Of a stretch of 64,000 nt of DNA, positions 38,361 through 47,651 are shown one piece after another (the stretch's first letter is position 1; each line of letters opens with the position of its first letter). The notes under the pieces were generated by a model. It was not told the DNA's origin. It did no database searches and worked only from the letters and a program-made list of their open reading frames with translations. Origin of the DNA: AG25 sp035604455 (GTDB taxonomy: Bacteria; Gemmatimonadota; Gemmatimonadetes; Gemmatimonadales; GWC2-71-9); the NCBI GenBank assembly GCA_035604455.1, contig DATNIM010000022.1, positions 1 through 64,000 of the forward strand. The letters run 5' to 3'. Both the position numbers and the translations under genes were made by a program.

Positions 38361-39838
38361 CGCCGCACCGTGTCGATGAAGTGCTGCGCCGCGGGCTCCA
38401 TCCGCTCGAGGAACGGCTTCGGATAGACGCCGATCCACACGATCCCCGCGAGGAGGGGGAGGAGCACGGCGATCTCGCGCGGGGTCAGGTCCTTCAACGC
38501 TTCGTTCACCGGCTGGTTGAGCGGGTTGTAGAGCATCCGCTGCAGCGCCCACAGGAGATAGGCCGCGGCGATGATCACGCCCACGCTGGCCGCGCTCGCA
38601 GCCACGGGGTGCGTCTCGAACGTGCCCAGGAGCACGAGGAACTCCCCCACGAACCCGTTCGTGCCGGGCAGGCCGATCGACGAGAGCGACACCACCGTCA
38701 GCAGTGCTGCGAACAAGGGCACCACGCGCGCGATGCCGCCGTAGGCCGTGATCAACCGGCTGTGGCGGCGCTCGTAGATCATGCCGACGAGGAAGAACAG
38801 TGCTCCCGTCGAGAGGCCGTGATTCAGCATCACGAGCAGCGCCCCTTGCACGCTGCGGAGCGTCAGGGCCCAGATCCCGAGCACGACGAAGCCCAGGTGC
38901 GCGACCGACGAGTACGCGATGAGCCGCTTGAAGTCGGGCTGCACCAGCGCGACGAGCCCGCCGTAGAGGATTCCCACGAGTGCAAGCCCGATGATCGCGG
39001 CCGCGATTGCGGGGTGGAGCGCGACGCTCGGGAACAGCGGCAAGGCAAACCGTAGGAACCCGTAGGTCCCCATCTTCAAGAGCACGCCCGCGAGCAGCAC
39101 GGAGCCCGCGGTCGGGGCCTCCGTATGCGCATCGGGGAGCCAGGTGTGAAACGGGAACACCGGTACCTTGATCGCGAACGCGAGGAAGAAGGCGCCGAAC
39201 AGCCAGTAGGCGAGCGGTCCCACGTTTCCGAGCCCCGAGAGCAGGGCGTCGTACGAGAAGGAATAGACGCCCGTGCGCCGGCCCACGACGTAGACCATGG
39301 CGAGGATCGCCACCAGCATGAGGAGCGACCCGAACATCGTGTAGAGGAAGAACTTGAGCGCCGCGTACAACCGCTGTTCCCCGCCCCACACGCCGATGAT
39401 GAAGTACATCGGCACGAGCATCAGTTCCCACATCGTGTAGAAGAGGAACAGATCGAGCGCCACGAAGACGCCGATCATGCCGGTCGTGAGGACGAGCAGC
39501 AGCGCGTAGTAGCCGCGCTCGCGCGTCGTGATCGCGGAAAAGCTGCCCAGCACCGTGAGCGGCACGAGGAAGGTCGTGAGCAACACGAGGAACAGCGAGA
39601 TGCCGTCCACGCCCACGGAGTAGTGGATGCCCCAGGTCGGGATCCACGGCACGTCGACCCGGAACTGCATCCCGGCGGCCGGATCGAACGTCCACCACAT
39701 CGGGACCGACAGCGCGAACTCCCCGAGCGCGATCGCGAGACCGGCATACTTCGCCACGCGGGCCGGCAGGACGAGCACGACGAGCGCGCCCACCACGGGC
39801 CAGACGAGGAGCGCGGTCAGCACGACGTGGGTGTACAC
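38357..39838 (-). CDS. nuoM: NADH-quinone oxidoreductase subunit M
   Basis: A 493-residue antiporter-like subunit of complex I. Family segments: DGISLFLVLLTTFLVPL, FYTMWELMLVPMYFIIGVWGG (the conserved Glu of helix 5), KFFLYTMFGSLLMLVAI, AFAIKVPVFPFHTWLPDAHTEAPT, LKMGTYGFLRFALPLFP, KRLIAYSSVAHLGFVVLG and NHGLSTGALFFLVGMIYER. The GTG start at 39838 lies 2 bases after the nuoL stop. Confidence 0.97.
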   Translation of the reverse strand: MYTHVVLTALLVWPVVGALVVLVLPARVAKYAGLAIALGEFALSVPMWWTFDPAAGMQFRVDVPWIPTWGIHYSVGVDGISLFLVLLTTFLVPLTVLGSFSAITTRERGYYALLLVLTTGMIGVFVALDLFLFYTMWELMLVPMYFIIGVWGGEQRLYAALKFFLYTMFGSLLMLVAILAMVYVVGRRTGVYSFSYDALLSGLGNVGPLAYWLFGAFFLAFAIKVPVFPFHTWLPDAHTEAPTAGSVLLAGVLLKMGTYGFLRFALPLFPSVALHPAIAAAIIGLALVGILYGGLVALVQPDFKRLIAYSSVAHLGFVVLGIWALTLRSVQGALLVMLNHGLSTGALFFLVGMIYERRHSRLITAYGGIARVVPLFAALLTVVSLSSIGLPGTNGFVGEFLVLLGTFETHPVAASAASVGVIIAAAYLLWALQRMLYNPLNQPVNEALKDLTPREIAVLLPLLAGIVWIGVYPKPFLERMEPAAQHFIDTVRR

Positions 39839-39840
39839 GG

Positions 39841-41811
39841 CTAGTGAAGCGCGGCGCCGAGCACCAGCACGACGCCCACCATGAAGAGGACCACGTACAT
39901 GCCGAGCTCGCCCGTCTGCAGCTGGCTCCCGACCCAACCCAGGGCCTGCGTGAGCCGCGCCACGCCCGTCACGCCCAGGCCGTCGATGATCCCCCGGTCC
40001 ACGACTCGCCACAGCAGCTCCGCGCCGCGCACGATCGGCCGGACGATGAGCGCCCGATAGATCTCGTCCACGTAATACTTGCGTGCGAGCAGCCGGGCGA
40101 TCCCGTGTTCGGGTTTCGATGCGCGCGCGGGGACGAGCTCGGCCGGACGGAGGAGATGGAAGGCCCCGAACACGCCGAGCCCAGCGATGGCCACGGCGAC
40201 GACCACGAGGAGCCACTCGACCGACGCCGGGAGCTCGGCGAGCGGTGCGAGGCCAGTCGCGGGATTGGTGACCGGCGTGAGCCAGCGCGTGAGCGCGGCG
40301 TGGCCGCCCATCAGCGTCGGCAGGTTCATGACGCCGCCCACCGCCGCGAGCACCCCGAGGACCAGGAGCGGCCCCGTCATCACCCAAGGCGCCTCGTGCA
40401 GGTGCGCCCGAGCCCCATCACCGGTCCGGTTCGGCCCGTGGAAGGTGTAGAGCATGAGCCGGGTCATGTAGAACGCGGTGCACAGAGCCGCGGCGAGCCC
40501 CGCGCCCCAGAAGAGGAACCACACGTGGTCCGTCATGCCGCGCGCGAACGCCGCAGCGAGGATCGCGTCCTTCGAGAAGAATCCCGAGAACGGCGGGATG
40601 CCGGCGATCGCGAGCGTGGCGATCCACATGAGCGCGCTCGTCCAGGGCAGGAAGGCTCTGAGCCCGCCCATGTTGCGCATGTCTTGCGGGTCCTCGTGCG
40701 CGTGCGTCGCCTGGTAGGCGTGGCCCAGCGCGTGGATGACGCTCCCCGCGCCGAGGAAGAGGAGGGCCTTGAAGAACGCGTGCGTCGCGAGATGAAAGAT
40801 CGCGGCGGCGTACGCGCCGCTCCCGGCGCCGAGGAACATGTAGCCGAGCTGGGAGATGGTCGAATACGCGAGGACTTTCTTGATGTCCCATTGCTTGAGC
40901 GCGATCGTCGCTGCGAAGAGCGCCGTCAGGGCGCCCGTGCCGGCCACCACCGCGCTACCGACCGGTGAAAGGGCGTACAGCACGCCGCATCGCGCAACGA
41001 GGTACACGCCCGCCGTGACCATCGTCGCCGCGTGGATCAGCGCCGAGACGGGCGTCGGGCCCTGCATCGCGTCCGGCAACCACACGTACAGCGGAATCTG
41101 GGCCGACTTCCCCGTGCACCCGAGGAACAGCGAGAGCGTGATCAGCGTGATGACCCGATCGCCGGTCGAGAAGGCGAGCGGCGCCTGGGAGAAGACGCTT
41201 GCGAAGTCGAGCGAGCCCAGCGTGCGGTAAAGGAGGAACATCGCGAGCAGGAACCCCACGTCCCCGACCCGATTCACGAGGAAGGCCTTGAGCCCCGCGT
41301 CCGCGTTGACCTTCTCCGAGAACCAGAACCCGATGAGCAGGTAGGAACAGAGCCCCACGCCCTCCCAGCCCACGAACATCACCGGGAAGTTGGCGCCGAG
41401 GACGAGCACCAGCATGAAGAAGACGAACAGGTTGAGCTCGGCGAAGTAGCGGGCGTAGCCCGGGTCTTCGCGCATGTAGCCCACGCTGTAGAGATGAATG
41501 AGCGTGCTGATCCCCGTGACGACGAGGATCATCACGGCCGACAGCTGGTCGAGCTGGAACGCGACGTCGACGTGGAGCCCGCCCACCCAGATCCACGGCC
41601 AGTAGTGCAGCACCACGGGGGCCGCGCCCTTCGGGAGTTGCGACACGACCGCGAGCGCGAGCGCGAACGCGATGACGAGCGCCCCAACGCCGATCACGGA
41701 GACCGCGCGTTTCGCGCTCGGCCACCGGAAGGCGATGATCGCGTTGAGCCCGGCCCCGAGGAGCGGCACCACGGGCAGCGCCCAGGTCCAGGCGACGGCC
41801 GGCGCGGGCAT
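39841..41811 (-). CDS. nuoL: NADH-quinone oxidoreductase subunit L
   Basis: A 656-residue subunit, the largest membrane subunit, with the long lateral helix expected after the 14-15 antiporter helices. Segments: DQLSAVMILVVTGISTLIHLYSVGYM, FVGWEGVGLCSYLLIGFWF, KAFLVNRVGDVGFLLAMF, CTGKSAQIPLYVWLPDAMQGPTPVSALIHAATMVTAGVYL-type core, KKVLAYSTISQLGYMFLG and HAFFKALLFLGAGSVIHAL. The region after residue ~560 (ARKYYVDEIYRALIVRP) is typical of the lateral helix. Its ATG overlaps the nuoK stop by one base (TGATG). Confidence 0.97.
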   Translation of the reverse strand: MPAPAVAWTWALPVVPLLGAGLNAIIAFRWPSAKRAVSVIGVGALVIAFALALAVVSQLPKGAAPVVLHYWPWIWVGGLHVDVAFQLDQLSAVMILVVTGISTLIHLYSVGYMREDPGYARYFAELNLFVFFMLVLVLGANFPVMFVGWEGVGLCSYLLIGFWFSEKVNADAGLKAFLVNRVGDVGFLLAMFLLYRTLGSLDFASVFSQAPLAFSTGDRVITLITLSLFLGCTGKSAQIPLYVWLPDAMQGPTPVSALIHAATMVTAGVYLVARCGVLYALSPVGSAVVAGTGALTALFAATIALKQWDIKKVLAYSTISQLGYMFLGAGSGAYAAAIFHLATHAFFKALLFLGAGSVIHALGHAYQATHAHEDPQDMRNMGGLRAFLPWTSALMWIATLAIAGIPPFSGFFSKDAILAAAFARGMTDHVWFLFWGAGLAAALCTAFYMTRLMLYTFHGPNRTGDGARAHLHEAPWVMTGPLLVLGVLAAVGGVMNLPTLMGGHAALTRWLTPVTNPATGLAPLAELPASVEWLLVVVAVAIAGLGVFGAFHLLRPAELVPARASKPEHGIARLLARKYYVDEIYRALIVRPIVRGAELLWRVVDRGIIDGLGVTGVARLTQALGWVGSQLQTGELGMYVVLFMVGVVLVLGAALH

Positions 41812-42107
41812 CAGCCCTTGAGGAGGTTGATCTGCTGCAGGTTGAGCGACCCGCGGTGCCGGAACACCGCGAGCAGAATCGCGAGCCCCACGGCCGCCTC
41901 GGCGGCGGCCACGGCGAGGACGAAGAACACGAACACCTGCCCCGCCACGCCGAGCGCCTGAGCGAGCGCGATGAACGTGAGGTTCACGGCGTTGAGCATG
42001 AGCTCGACGCACATGAAGATCACGATCGCGTTGCGGCGGAACAGCACGCCCGCTACGCCGAGCGTGAAGAGGACGGCCGAGACGAACAGCGCGGGTCCGA
42101 GCAGCAT
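41811..42107 (-). CDS. nuoK: NADH-quinone oxidoreductase subunit K
   Basis: A 98-residue subunit with three membrane helices, homologous to MrpC/ND4L. Conserved acidic residues appear in IFMCVELMLNAVNLTFIAL (helix 2 glutamate) and AVAAAEAAVGLAILLAV (helix 3 glutamate), both used in proton translocation. It overlaps the nuoJ stop by one base. Length is typical. Confidence 0.97.
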   Translation of the reverse strand: MLLGPALFVSAVLFTLGVAGVLFRRNAIVIFMCVELMLNAVNLTFIALAQALGVAGQVFVFFVLAVAAAEAAVGLAILLAVFRHRGSLNLQQINLLKG

Positions 42108-42628
42108 CAGAGCTCGCGCTTGGCGAGCACGACCGCCCCGACGATGGCCGCCAGCAGGAGAATGCTCGCGATCTCGAACGGCAGGAGATAGGTGGCGAAC
42201 AGGGGACGGGCCACGACCCCCACGAGGCCCTGCGTGCTGGTCAGATTTTCAAGCGCGCCGGGCGCGAGCGTGAGCTCGGCCGGCGGCACCGCGCGCGCGA
42301 GCCCCGCGAGCTTCAGGCCGAGCAGTCCCGCGAGCAGCGCGCCCACCCCGAGGCCGAACGGCCCCCGGATGTCGGACGGGCCCGGATGACCCAGGTTGAG
42401 GAGCATGATGACGAACAGGAAGACCACCATGATCGCGCCGGCGTACACGAGCACTTGGAGAACGGCGATGAACTCGGCGTCGAGCAGCACGAAGAGGGCG
42501 GCCACCTGAAACAGTGTCACGACGAGCCACAGCGCGCTCGCCACCGCGCTCCGCCGCGTCACGCACAGGAGCGCGCTCGCGATCGCCACCCCGCCGAACA
42601 CCCAGAACAGCGCCAAGGGCCAGGCCAC
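42107..42628 (-). CDS. nuoJ: NADH-quinone oxidoreductase subunit J
   Basis: A 173-residue subunit with five membrane helices (ND6 homologue). Typical: ALFVLLDAEFIAVLQVLVYAGAIMVVFLFVIMLLNLG, including the pi-bulge helix 3 region, and a C-terminal SILLLAAIVGAVVLAKREL. It begins directly after the nuoI stop with no gap. Confidence 0.96.
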   Translation of the reverse strand: MAWPLALFWVFGGVAIASALLCVTRRSAVASALWLVVTLFQVAALFVLLDAEFIAVLQVLVYAGAIMVVFLFVIMLLNLGHPGPSDIRGPFGLGVGALLAGLLGLKLAGLARAVPPAELTLAPGALENLTSTQGLVGVVARPLFATYLLPFEIASILLLAAIVGAVVLAKREL

Positions 42629-43135
42629 TTACTCTCCCTTGGGATCGGCCGGATCCCAGAGGGTCGAGACCGGATGCGTCTGCGCGCAGAGGCGCTCGAG
42701 ATCATACACGAACCGGTCGCGTGAGAACTCCGCGTTCTCGTAGTGGACGCCCACGTGGATCGCTTCTTCCGGGCACACCTCTTGGCAGTATCCGCAGAAC
42801 ACGCACCGGAACTCGTCGATCTCATAGATCAGCGGGTAGCGGTTGCCCTGCTCGTCCTCCCCGGGCACGAGGTTGATGCAGTTCGCGGGACAGATCTGAG
42901 GACAGAGCCCGCAGGCCACGCATTTCGCGCGGCCCTGCTCGTCGGTCAACATCCGGTGGGTGCCCCGCCAGCGGTCCGAGATCGACCAGTCCGGGCTGCT
43001 CTTCTCCTCGGGGTACTGCATCGTCACCTTGGGCCGAAAGAGATGCTGTAGCGTGAGGCCCATGCCCTGGAGCGTCGCCCGCACGTAGGAGGTCTCGGAC
43101 GTCGGCCGGCGCAGCACTTTCACTCCGATCGCCAT
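42629..43135 (-). CDS. nuoI: NADH-quinone oxidoreductase subunit I
   Basis: A 168-residue peripheral-arm subunit carrying clusters N6a and N6b. The two ferredoxin motifs are CVACGLCPQICP (Cys72, 75, 78, 82) and CVFCGYCQEVCP (Cys111, 114, 117, 121). It passes electrons from NuoG towards NuoB. It starts one base after the nuoH stop. An amphipathic N-terminal part (TLQGMGLTLQHLFRPKVT) is typical for docking to NuoH. Confidence 0.97.
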   Translation of the reverse strand: MAIGVKVLRRPTSETSYVRATLQGMGLTLQHLFRPKVTMQYPEEKSSPDWSISDRWRGTHRMLTDEQGRAKCVACGLCPQICPANCINLVPGEDEQGNRYPLIYEIDEFRCVFCGYCQEVCPEEAIHVGVHYENAEFSRDRFVYDLERLCAQTHPVSTLWDPADPKGE

Positions 43136-43136
43136 A

Positions 43137-44306
43137 TCAGCTCCCCGCCTCAGCCACGGACCCGCCGATCAGGCGCCCGCGGTCCACCACGAAGAAGAGC
43201 AGGATGCCGAGCGCGACGTTGCCGGCAAAGAGGGCAAGCGCGAAGCGGCTGTCGTACACCCAACCCAGACGGACGTGGAGGAACCAGATCGCGGTCGCGA
43301 GCAGCGCCAGGTACCCGAGCGCGAGCGGCAGCATGACCTTCCACCCAAGCGCCATCAACTGGTCGTAGCGGAACCGCGGCAAGGTCCACCGCACCCAGAT
43401 ATAGAGGAATAGGAAGAACCATGTCTTGAGCGTGAAGGCGCCCAGCGTGGCGAGCGACTTCCAGACCGTCCAGGGCGGCCCATTGTCCCAGTGGGTAAAG
43501 GGGATGTCCCAGCCGCCGAAGAACAGCGTCGCCATGAGCGCCGATGCCGTCACCATGTTGGCGTACTCGGCGATGTAGAACATCGAAAACTTCATCGCGC
43601 TGTACTCGGTATGATAACCGGCGATGAGCTCGCCCTCGGCCTCGGGGAGGTCAAAGGGCAGACGGTTCGTTTCGGCGAATGCGGACACGACGAAGATGAA
43701 GTACGCGATGGAGAGGGGGAATACGTTCCAGGTGGCGAGCGAGCGCTGCTGACCCGCCACGATGTCCGAGAGCGAAACGTTGCCCGAGAGCAAGAGCACT
43801 GCGACGGTGCTCATCCCCAGCGCGATCTCGTAGGAGATCATCTGGGCGCTCGCCCGCAGCCCGCCCAAGAGCGAGTACTTGTTGTTCGACGACCAGCCCG
43901 CGAGCACGATCCCGTACACGCCGAGCGATCCGATGGCGATGATGTAGAGGAACCCGATCGGCAAGTCCGCCACGACGAGCGGCACCACGCCCCAGGGTGT
44001 GGGGAGCGGCGAGCCGAAGGGGATCACCGCGGCCGCCAAGAGCGCCGGCACGAACGCCACGGCCGGCGCGAGCATGAACAGCACGCGGTCGGCCGCGGCC
44101 GGCAAGGTCTCCTCCTTGAGGAGGTTCTTGAGCCCGTCCGCCGCGGGCTGCAGGAGCCCCTGGGGACCCACGCGGTTCGGGCCGAGCCGGTCCTGCATCC
44201 AGGCACACACGCGCCGCTCGACGAGCGTGAGCCCCGCGACGCCGACCATGAGGATCGTGAACACCACGAGGATCTTCACGATCGAGGCGATGAGGAAGAA
44301 CGTCAC
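43137..44306 (-). CDS. nuoH: NADH-quinone oxidoreductase subunit H
   Basis: A 389-residue membrane subunit (ND1 homologue) forming much of the quinone chamber. Conserved: ERRVCAWMQDRLGPNRVGPQGLLQPAADGLK (quinone-site loop and entrance), GWSSNNKYSLLGGLRASAQMISYEIALG, AETNRLPFDLPEAEGELIAGYHTEYSAMKF (the acidic E-channel loop), and YIWVRWTLPRFRYDQLMALGWK. Length is somewhat above E. coli NuoH (325). The start overlaps the nuoG stop by 4 bases. Confidence 0.97.
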   Translation of the reverse strand: MTFFLIASIVKILVVFTILMVGVAGLTLVERRVCAWMQDRLGPNRVGPQGLLQPAADGLKNLLKEETLPAAADRVLFMLAPAVAFVPALLAAAVIPFGSPLPTPWGVVPLVVADLPIGFLYIIAIGSLGVYGIVLAGWSSNNKYSLLGGLRASAQMISYEIALGMSTVAVLLLSGNVSLSDIVAGQQRSLATWNVFPLSIAYFIFVVSAFAETNRLPFDLPEAEGELIAGYHTEYSAMKFSMFYIAEYANMVTASALMATLFFGGWDIPFTHWDNGPPWTVWKSLATLGAFTLKTWFFLFLYIWVRWTLPRFRYDQLMALGWKVMLPLALGYLALLATAIWFLHVRLGWVYDSRFALALFAGNVALGILLFFVVDRGRLIGGSVAEAGS

Positions 44307-45862
44307 GCCGGCACCGCCCTCGCGACGAGCTCGCCCCCGTAGCCGAGCCGGGCATACGACAGGCCCTCAAACGGCGCCACCTCGCGGGCGAGCGCGGCGA
44401 ACGCGTCGGCCGCGCTTCCGATCTCGTCGCCTCCGAGCGCCGCCCCGAGCGCCGACAGCACCCACCACGCGGGCTGCGTCATCCCGGGGGCGGATTTGGC
44501 CTGGAAATACCGCTGCACCCGGCCGTCGCGGTTCACGAACGTTCCTTCCTCTTCGGCCACGTTCGCGACCGGCAGGAGGGCTTCCGCGCGCGCGCGCGTC
44601 TCGGGGTCCTCGAGGGGTATCGTGCCCAGGTACAGGAGCGCTCCCGCCGGTCGGAGCACGACTTGCGGGGCGTCGAGGACGAGCACCACGGCGGCCCGCT
44701 CGGCCGCGGCCAGGGCGGCCGCGTAATCGGCCGTGTACCCGAGCAAATCGGCGCCGGTCGAATTCGGGGCGCGCTCCGCGCGGAGCGCGAGGTCCGGCAC
44801 ACCGGCGAGCGGCGCCTCTTCGCCCATCACGAGCTCGTAGGCGCCCGTCCAGGCGAATCGGGCGACGAGCGACCGGGCGAGGTACAGCGCCTCGGTCGAC
44901 GCCCGTGGCGACGCGAGAACGACCGCGCTCCCGCTCGCCCCTTCGAGCACCCGCGTGACTCGAGCGAGTGCCTCGTCCCAATCGACCGCGCGATGACCGT
45001 CCGGGTCCCGCACGAGCGGGGCGTCGAGCCGGTCCCCCCGGTTCATCCAGCGGTAGTTCGCCCGGCCGTGGTCGCACATGAAGTAGCGGTTCACGCCGAG
45101 GTGCACCCGCGGCCGCACCCGAACGACCACCCCTTGGCGCGTGTCGAGCGTCACGTTGCACCCTTGCGAGCACCCCGTGCAGATGGACGCCGTCTTGTCG
45201 AGCTCCCAGGCGCGGGCGCGGTGCAAGAAGTCCTTCGACAACAGAGAGCCGACCGGACACAGATCGACCACGTTGCCTGCCCACGGATGATCGAGCCGCG
45301 CTGCCGGATGCATGCCGATGAAGGCCCGATCGCCGCGTTCGGAGACGTTCAAAACCGGTTCCTTCGCCACGTCCTCCATGAAGCGAACGCACCGTGTGCA
45401 CAGGATGCAGCGGTTCGGCACGTACAGCACGTCGGGGCCGAAGTCCTCGACGGGATTGAAGCGCTTGGGGAAATCCGGGGTGTAGCGTGTCGCGGGCCGG
45501 CCTTCCTGGAAGGTGAAGTCCTGGAGTTCGCACTCACCGGCCTGGTCGCAGATCGGGCAATCGAGCGGATGGTTGATGAGCAGCAGCTCGAGGACGCCCT
45601 GCCGACCGGATTTGGCCGGCGCGGTTTGCGTGTGGACCACCATGCCTTCGGCCACCGGGGTCGAGCACGCGACCTGGAGCTTGGGGGCCTTCTCGATCTC
45701 GACGAGACACATCCGGCAGACGCCGGCGATGGGCAGGCCGGGGTGGTAGCAGTAGTGCGGGACCAGCACCCCCACCTGCTTCGCCGCCTCGATCACGAGC
45801 GTGCCCTTGGGCACGCTCACCGGTTGATCGTCGATAGTCAGGTTGACGAGCGCGTCGGCCAT
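44303..45862 (-). CDS. nuoG: NADH-quinone oxidoreductase subunit G, short form
   Basis: A 519-residue subunit, clearly shorter than E. coli (~900) or Thermus (~780) NuoG. All cluster ligands are visible: N1b Cys38, 49, 52, 66; N5 His98, Cys102, 105, 111; N4 Cys152, 155, 158 and 202; and the extra off-path N7 cluster, Cys228, 231, 235 and 263 (CX2CX3CX27C). After about residue 290 the molybdopterin-oxidoreductase-like domain is cut to about 230 residues (ADLLGYTADYAAALAAAE, VVLVLDAPQVVLRPAG, ANVAEEEGTFVNRDGRVQRY). The stop overlaps nuoH by 4 bases and there is no frameshift sign. Confidence 0.95.
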   Translation of the reverse strand: MADALVNLTIDDQPVSVPKGTLVIEAAKQVGVLVPHYCYHPGLPIAGVCRMCLVEIEKAPKLQVACSTPVAEGMVVHTQTAPAKSGRQGVLELLLINHPLDCPICDQAGECELQDFTFQEGRPATRYTPDFPKRFNPVEDFGPDVLYVPNRCILCTRCVRFMEDVAKEPVLNVSERGDRAFIGMHPAARLDHPWAGNVVDLCPVGSLLSKDFLHRARAWELDKTASICTGCSQGCNVTLDTRQGVVVRVRPRVHLGVNRYFMCDHGRANYRWMNRGDRLDAPLVRDPDGHRAVDWDEALARVTRVLEGASGSAVVLASPRASTEALYLARSLVARFAWTGAYELVMGEEAPLAGVPDLALRAERAPNSTGADLLGYTADYAAALAAAERAAVVLVLDAPQVVLRPAGALLYLGTIPLEDPETRARAEALLPVANVAEEEGTFVNRDGRVQRYFQAKSAPGMTQPAWWVLSALGAALGGDEIGSAADAFAALAREVAPFEGLSYARLGYGGELVARAVPA

Positions 45863-45869
45863 CGTGTCC

Positions 45870-47144
45870 TCAGGCCACGAGCGCCGAGCGCCCGGCGAGG
45901 TAGGCCTCGAATTCGCCCCGGAACTTCTTGATCGCGCTCACGACCGGGGCCGCGCAGGAGTCCGACAGCACGCAGATCGTCTTGCCGGTCATGTTCTCCG
46001 ACAGATCGAGTAGCAGGTCCAAATCATCGGGCTTCCCCTGGCCCGCGAGCATGCGTTCGAGAATGCGGGTCGTCCAGGCCGTGCCTTCGCGGCACTGCGT
46101 GCACTGGGCGCAGGACTCGTGGGCGTAGAAGCGCGCGAGCCGCATGACCTGATAAACCATGTCGGCCGAGTCGTCGAACACGATCACCCCGCCCGACCCG
46201 AGCATCGTGCCGAGCGTGGCGCAGCCCTCGTAGTCCATGATGCAGCGTTCGCTTTCGTCGCGGTCGAGCATCGGCACGGACGAGCCCCCGGGGATGCATG
46301 CCTTGAGCGTCCGGCCGGACCGCATGCCGCCCGCGAGCTCGAAGATCAGGTCCTTCAGCGGGAATCCGAGCGTGACCTCATAGACGCCCGGCTTCTGCAC
46401 ATGGCCGCAGACGGAGAAGAGCTTCGTCCCCACGCTCTTCGGGCTCGACAGGCACATGGCCTGGTACCACTTCGCGCCGTTCACGATGATCGGCGGCACG
46501 GCGGCGAGCGTCTCGACATTGTTGATCGTCGTCGGCATGCCGAAGACGCCCTGAGCGGCCGGGAACGGCGGCTTGATGCGCGGGACCCCGCGCTTGCCCT
46601 CGAGCGAATTCATGAGGGCGGTTTCCTCGCCGCAGATGTAGGCACCGGCGCCGCGGTGCACGTGGATCTGGAACCGCCCGAGCACGCCCGCCGCGCGCGC
46701 TTCGGCCAGGGCCTGCTCGAGGATGGCCTGCGGCTCGGCGAACTCGCCCCGGATATAGATGTAGGCGGTGTCGGCCTGGATCGCGTGCATGGCGATCAGC
46801 GTGCCTTCGAGCAGCGCGTGCGGGGTCCAGCGAATGATCTCGCGGTCCTTGAACGTGCCCGGCTCGGACTCGTCGGCGTTTACGCAGAGGTAGTGCGGTT
46901 TCGTGCGCTCCTTCGGCATGAACGACCACTTGAGCCCGGTCGGAAACCCCGCGCCGCCCCGCCCCCTCAGCCCCGAGTTCTTCACCTCGTCCACCACCGC
47001 CGCGGGTGGCATGGCGAGCGCGCGTTTCAGGCCCTCGTAGCCGCCGCGTTTCACCCAGCCGCGATAGGTGCGGGCCTCGGGCTCGCCGAAGTGTTTCGAG
47101 AGGACAAGCGTCTCGCGGGGGTGCGGCGTGTGCGGGTAGCCCAT
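45870..47144 (-). CDS. nuoF: NADH-quinone oxidoreductase subunit F
   Basis: A 424-residue NADH-oxidising subunit holding FMN and cluster N3. FMN/NADH-binding parts: SGLRGRGGAGFPTGLKWSFM, NADESEPGTFKDREI, YIYIRGEFAEP and GAGAYICGEETALMNSLEGKRGVPRIKPPFPA. N3 ligands come from ESCAQCTQCREGT plus a later cysteine in VLSDSCAAP. Its stop is 7 bases before nuoG. It starts 6 bases after nuoE. Confidence 0.97.
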   Translation of the reverse strand: MGYPHTPHPRETLVLSKHFGEPEARTYRGWVKRGGYEGLKRALAMPPAAVVDEVKNSGLRGRGGAGFPTGLKWSFMPKERTKPHYLCVNADESEPGTFKDREIIRWTPHALLEGTLIAMHAIQADTAYIYIRGEFAEPQAILEQALAEARAAGVLGRFQIHVHRGAGAYICGEETALMNSLEGKRGVPRIKPPFPAAQGVFGMPTTINNVETLAAVPPIIVNGAKWYQAMCLSSPKSVGTKLFSVCGHVQKPGVYEVTLGFPLKDLIFELAGGMRSGRTLKACIPGGSSVPMLDRDESERCIMDYEGCATLGTMLGSGGVIVFDDSADMVYQVMRLARFYAHESCAQCTQCREGTAWTTRILERMLAGQGKPDDLDLLLDLSENMTGKTICVLSDSCAAPVVSAIKKFRGEFEAYLAGRSALVA

Positions 47145-47150
47145 GATCGC

Positions 47151-47651
47151 CTACGAGTACTTCCGCACGAGCGCGGCCACGCGCTCGGGCGTGACGTTCT
47201 CGACCAGCTCGTCGTCGATCAGCACCGGCGTCGCGAAGCCGCAGGCGCCGAGACACTCGACCTCAGTGATGGTCCAGGTGCCGTCCGGGCTCGTGGCGCC
47301 GAGCTCGCGGGCGCCCGTCTGCTCGAGGAACGCCTTCACGACGTCCTCGGCGCCGCAGATGTTGCACGGTGACGTCGTGCAGATCTGGACGAAGTGCCGC
47401 CCCACCGGGTGCTGGTGGTACATCGTGTAGAACGTCACGACACCCTGCACGTGCGCGGGCGTCAGCCCGAGGAGGCCCGCCACCTCGACCATCGTCTCGG
47501 GCGCGATCCACCCGCGGGCCTGCTGCACGAGCCACAGCGCCGGCAACAGGGCTGCGGCCTTCGTGGGGTAGCGGGCCAGGATCTCCTGCAGCCGCTTCAG
47601 CGTGTCGCCCCGGAACACGGGCTCGCTGGCGTCGTGGGTGGCCGTGCTCAT
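47151..47651 (-). CDS. nuoE: NADH-quinone oxidoreductase subunit E
   Basis: A 166-residue thioredoxin-like [2Fe-2S] subunit (cluster N1a). The four ligands are Cys91 and Cys96 in QICTTSPCNICG and Cys133 and Cys137 in VECLGACGFA, matching the family's CX4C...CX3C. The N-terminal helical part (LQEILARYPTKAAALLPALWLVQQARGW) and VQGVVTFYTMYHQHPVG are typical. The start overlaps the nuoD stop (ATGA). Confidence 0.97.
   Translation of the reverse strand: MSTATHDASEPVFRGDTLKRLQEILARYPTKAAALLPALWLVQQARGWIAPETMVEVAGLLGLTPAHVQGVVTFYTMYHQHPVGRHFVQICTTSPCNICGAEDVVKAFLEQTGARELGATSPDGTWTITEVECLGACGFATPVLIDDELVENVTPERVAALVRKYS

Noticed and set aside
36849..39698. A 949-codon frame suggesting a fused NuoM-NuoN-like protein
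   Set aside because: Residues before ATG 38360 are low-complexity and antiparallel in composition to nuoM, which is intact in its own frame.
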